The notes under the pieces: generated by a model
Seen by the model: the letters and a program-made list of their open reading frames with translations, nothing else
Database searches by the model: none
Told to the model about the DNA's origin: nothing
Program-made: the position numbers and the translations under genes
In this document: piece by piece, positions 61,863 to 64,000 of the stretch
How positions within the stretch are numbered: position 1 is the stretch's first letter
Layout of the letters: the number at the start of each line of letters is the position of its first letter
From: Saccharicrinis sp965230625
Lineage (GTDB): Bacteria; Bacteroidota; Bacteroidia; Bacteroidales; Marinilabiliaceae
Direction: 5' to 3'
NCBI GenBank assembly: GCA_965230625.1
Contig: CBDDLL010000001.1
Location: 682,001 to 746,000 of the forward strand
DNA length: 64,000 nt

Positions 61863-64000
61863 ATGATGAAAAATCTTAACAAATTTTTTGTTTTGTTTTT
61901 GTTACTGAGTTTAAACCTATTTTTGGTTGAAAGTTCGGTAAATGCTCAGGTAGCAGATTTACCTACTGGAGTAGTCGATGGTATTAATTACATCGACGAA
62001 AATACGGTTACTCTTGTACTTTTAGCTCCCGGAAAAGGATCAGCTGATGTAACCGGTACTTTTAACAATTGGGGTTATTCAAGAATGAACAAAACCCCGG
62101 ATGGTAAGCGATTTTGGATTCAAATTAATGGATTGACTGCTGGACAAGAATATATCTATCAATATGTTGTTGATGGATCAATTCGTATATCTGATCCATT
62201 TGCTGAAAAAATTCTTGATCCTTGGAACGACCATTTAATTCCGGATGCAAATTATCCCGGACTTATTGAATGGAATGACACTTCGAAAGGACTTGCCAGT
62301 GTATTTCAAACAGCACAACCTGAGTATGATTGGCAAGTGGAAAATTTTCAGGGGCCTTTAAAGCATCATTTACTCACATATGAACTTCTAGTTCGTGACT
62401 TTTCTGAAGAAAGAAGTTTTCAGGGTATCATTGATTCTATAAAGTACTTGAAAAAATTAGGTGTTAATGCTATTGAGCTTTGTCCTGTAAATGAGGTTGA
62501 AGGAATGCCTGTATGGGGTTATAGACCAACTCACTATTTTGCCATAGAAAAAACTTATGGTCCTAAAGAAAAATTAAAAGAGTTGATTGATGTAGCACAC
62601 CAAAACGGGATGGCTGTTATTATTGATGCGGTTTACAACCATTCTTGGGGACAATCACCGTTAGTTAGCCTTTATTGGAATGCAAATCAAAACCGTCCTG
62701 CTTGGGATAATCCATGGTATAATGAAGTAGCTCCTTACGATCCACCAGAAATGCTTTATGGGTACGATTTTAATCATGAAAGTCAATATACAATTGATTT
62801 TTTTAATAGAGTAAATAAATTCTGGCTTGAAGAGTACAAAGTTGATGGATTTAGATTAGATCTTACCAAAGGTTTTACTCAAAAACAAACAAGCGGATGG
62901 AATGAGTTAGAACAATATGACCAGTCAAGAGTAAATATCATTCGTAATATGGCCAATAATATATGGTCAAATAAAAGTAATGCATATGTTATTCTAGAAC
63001 ACTGGTGTCCAAGCGAAAACGATGCTTTAACATCATCAGGAATGTTAATATGGAACAAATTACATGGAGAAGGAGCTGATTTAGCGATGGGGCAAAATTT
63101 ATATGAAGCTTCACTTGGAGCAGCTCAAACTGATATATTTAAAACATTTACTGGAAGTCATGATGAAGAGCGTATCGCTTACATGATAAAAACCGACGGG
63201 AATTCAAGTGGTGGTTACAATACCAGGAATTTAAGTACCATGACAGATCGAGTTGAATTGTTAGCTGCATTCTTTTATTCTATACCGGGACCAAAAATGT
63301 TGTGGATGTTTGAAGAACAGGCTTGTGATTATTCTATCTTCAGATGCGAAAATGGATCTAATAACAATAGTTGTAAACAAGACATAAAACCAGTTTATTG
63401 GAGCAGTTACATGCAGGATCCAAATAGACAAGATGTTTACAATACTTATTCTGAAATATTAAATCTTCGTAAAAATAACGATGTATTTACTCTAGGATAT
63501 TTTGAAATTGATGAAAATGGAGATGGAATAGCTAATAATGGATTAGGTTCTTTCCGTCAGATACGATTAAAACACGAAAGTATGGATGTTGTACTCATAG
63601 GAAATTTTGGTGTTAATGGCGGAAACATAAAACCTTGGTTTACATCAAACGGTACTTGGTACAACTATTTTAACGAAGAATATCCTACATATGAGTATAC
63701 TGGACAAGACAGTTATTACTTAGCTCCAGGTCAATGGGAATTATTTACAAGCGAACCTATTGCTGATCCTTTTAATGCTCCATCAAACTTAGCTACTTCT
63801 GTTTCAAATGATACGGTATCATTATCATGGATAGATAATACAAATGATGAAACAGGTTTTCAAATTGAACGTTCAGCTACTTCATCAACAAGTGGATTTA
63901 CTTACTTAGAAACAGTAGGTGTAGATAATATATCATTTACTGATGTAGTTCCTGAAGATGGAAAATATTATTACAGGATTCAAGCATTAGGCGAAAATGG
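61863..64000 (+). CDS. Secreted GH13 alpha-amylase with CBM48-like and fibronectin III domains (3' end off window)
   Basis: 712 residues visible, open to the window end. Signal peptide (about 1-29, ending VNAQ); CBM48/E-set domain about 40-115 ('VTLVLLAPGKGSADVTGTFNNWGYSR'); GH13 barrel about 165-560 with region I 'IIDAVYNHSW', region II 'DGFRLDLTKG' (nucleophile Asp), region III 'YVILEHW' (acid/base Glu) and region IV 'TGSHDEERI' (the SHDEER form usual in Bacteroidota amylases). After a C-terminal beta domain, a fibronectin III module starts near 640 ('APSNLATSVSNDTVSLSWID'). A type IX sorting domain may follow off-window. It cleaves alpha-1,4-glucans outside the cell; regulated probably by the AraC-type protein upstream. 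An ATG at 61866 is an alternative start. Confidence 0.92.
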   Translation, partial: MMKNLNKFFVLFLLLSLNLFLVESSVNAQVADLPTGVVDGINYIDENTVTLVLLAPGKGSADVTGTFNNWGYSRMNKTPDGKRFWIQINGLTAGQEYIYQYVVDGSIRISDPFAEKILDPWNDHLIPDANYPGLIEWNDTSKGLASVFQTAQPEYDWQVENFQGPLKHHLLTYELLVRDFSEERSFQGIIDSIKYLKKLGVNAIELCPVNEVEGMPVWGYRPTHYFAIEKTYGPKEKLKELIDVAHQNGMAVIIDAVYNHSWGQSPLVSLYWNANQNRPAWDNPWYNEVAPYDPPEMLYGYDFNHESQYTIDFFNRVNKFWLEEYKVDGFRLDLTKGFTQKQTSGWNELEQYDQSRVNIIRNMANNIWSNKSNAYVILEHWCPSENDALTSSGMLIWNKLHGEGADLAMGQNLYEASLGAAQTDIFKTFTGSHDEERIAYMIKTDGNSSGGYNTRNLSTMTDRVELLAAFFYSIPGPKMLWMFEEQACDYSIFRCENGSNNNSCKQDIKPVYWSSYMQDPNRQDVYNTYSEILNLRKNNDVFTLGYFEIDENGDGIANNGLGSFRQIRLKHESMDVVLIGNFGVNGGNIKPWFTSNGTWYNYFNEEYPTYEYTGQDSYYLAPGQWELFTSEPIADPFNAPSNLATSVSNDTVSLSWIDNTNDETGFQIERSATSSTSGFTYLETVGVDNISFTDVVPEDGKYYYRIQALGEN

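Overview
The window is AT-rich DNA (about one third G+C by eye) from a member of the Bacteroidota, most likely a marine Bacteroidales/Marinilabiliales-type bacterium. The lineage is inferred from SusC/SusD pairs, gldA/F/G-type genes, type IX secretion sorting domains, FadL/TodX and TonB-dependent receptors, Bacteroidota-style promoter elements (TTTG about 20 nt upstream of TAnnTTTG) and the absence of Shine-Dalgarno sites. No rRNA, tRNA or CRISPR array was recognised.

Layout. 1-1048: 3'-truncated BspA-like surface protein with a type IX sorting domain. 1.7-6.0 kb: gldA-gldF-gldG-DUF4340 ABC-2 transporter operon. 6.2-12.9 kb (minus): Tat-exported metallophosphoesterase lipoprotein, small secreted protein, SusC and SusD, probably a nutrient-uptake locus. 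13.2-15.3 kb: truC and two small unknown genes among noncoding DNA that includes a 249-bp inverted-repeat element.

15.8-30.1 kb is an accessory island: a string of mostly single, mostly minus-strand genes of unrelated type (lipoproteins, a FloA-like protein, a SUKH/SMI1 protein, a membrane protein, a GNAT, a type II restriction-modification system), each followed by a 100-450 bp noncoding spacer with long imperfect palindromes. Several spacers share sequence. Two contain decayed copies of the 3' end of a tyrosine recombinase gene. Two IS elements sit in the island: one in a spacer repeat whose empty copy lies 5 kb away, the other in a DUF6155-like gene, with the target duplication readable through the restored frame. 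The architecture is that of an integron-like cassette array without a visible integrase, and it is the most interesting part of the window.

30.1-48.1 kb is conserved-type chromosome: tcdA and a TatD hydrolase, a BlaI/M56-peptidase pair, a sigma-54 response regulator convergent with a hybrid histidine kinase, a Nudix hydrolase, a TonB receptor, acylphosphatase, DUF748 and DUF418 proteins and a repeat lipoprotein. 48.7-54.1 kb looks like part of a surface-polysaccharide locus (asparagine-synthase-like enzyme, CapA-like protein, flippase, glycosyltransferase). 54.4-58.9 kb carries a FadL porin, two secreted proteins, deoC and a MazG-type pyrophosphohydrolase. 59.3-64.0 kb holds a membrane-spanning AraC-type regulator with two periplasmic starch-binding-like domains, upstream of a secreted GH13 alpha-amylase cut by the window end; together they suggest a starch-sensing locus. 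Strong intrinsic terminators, several small inverted-repeat elements and a duplicated double hairpin punctuate the intergenic DNA.
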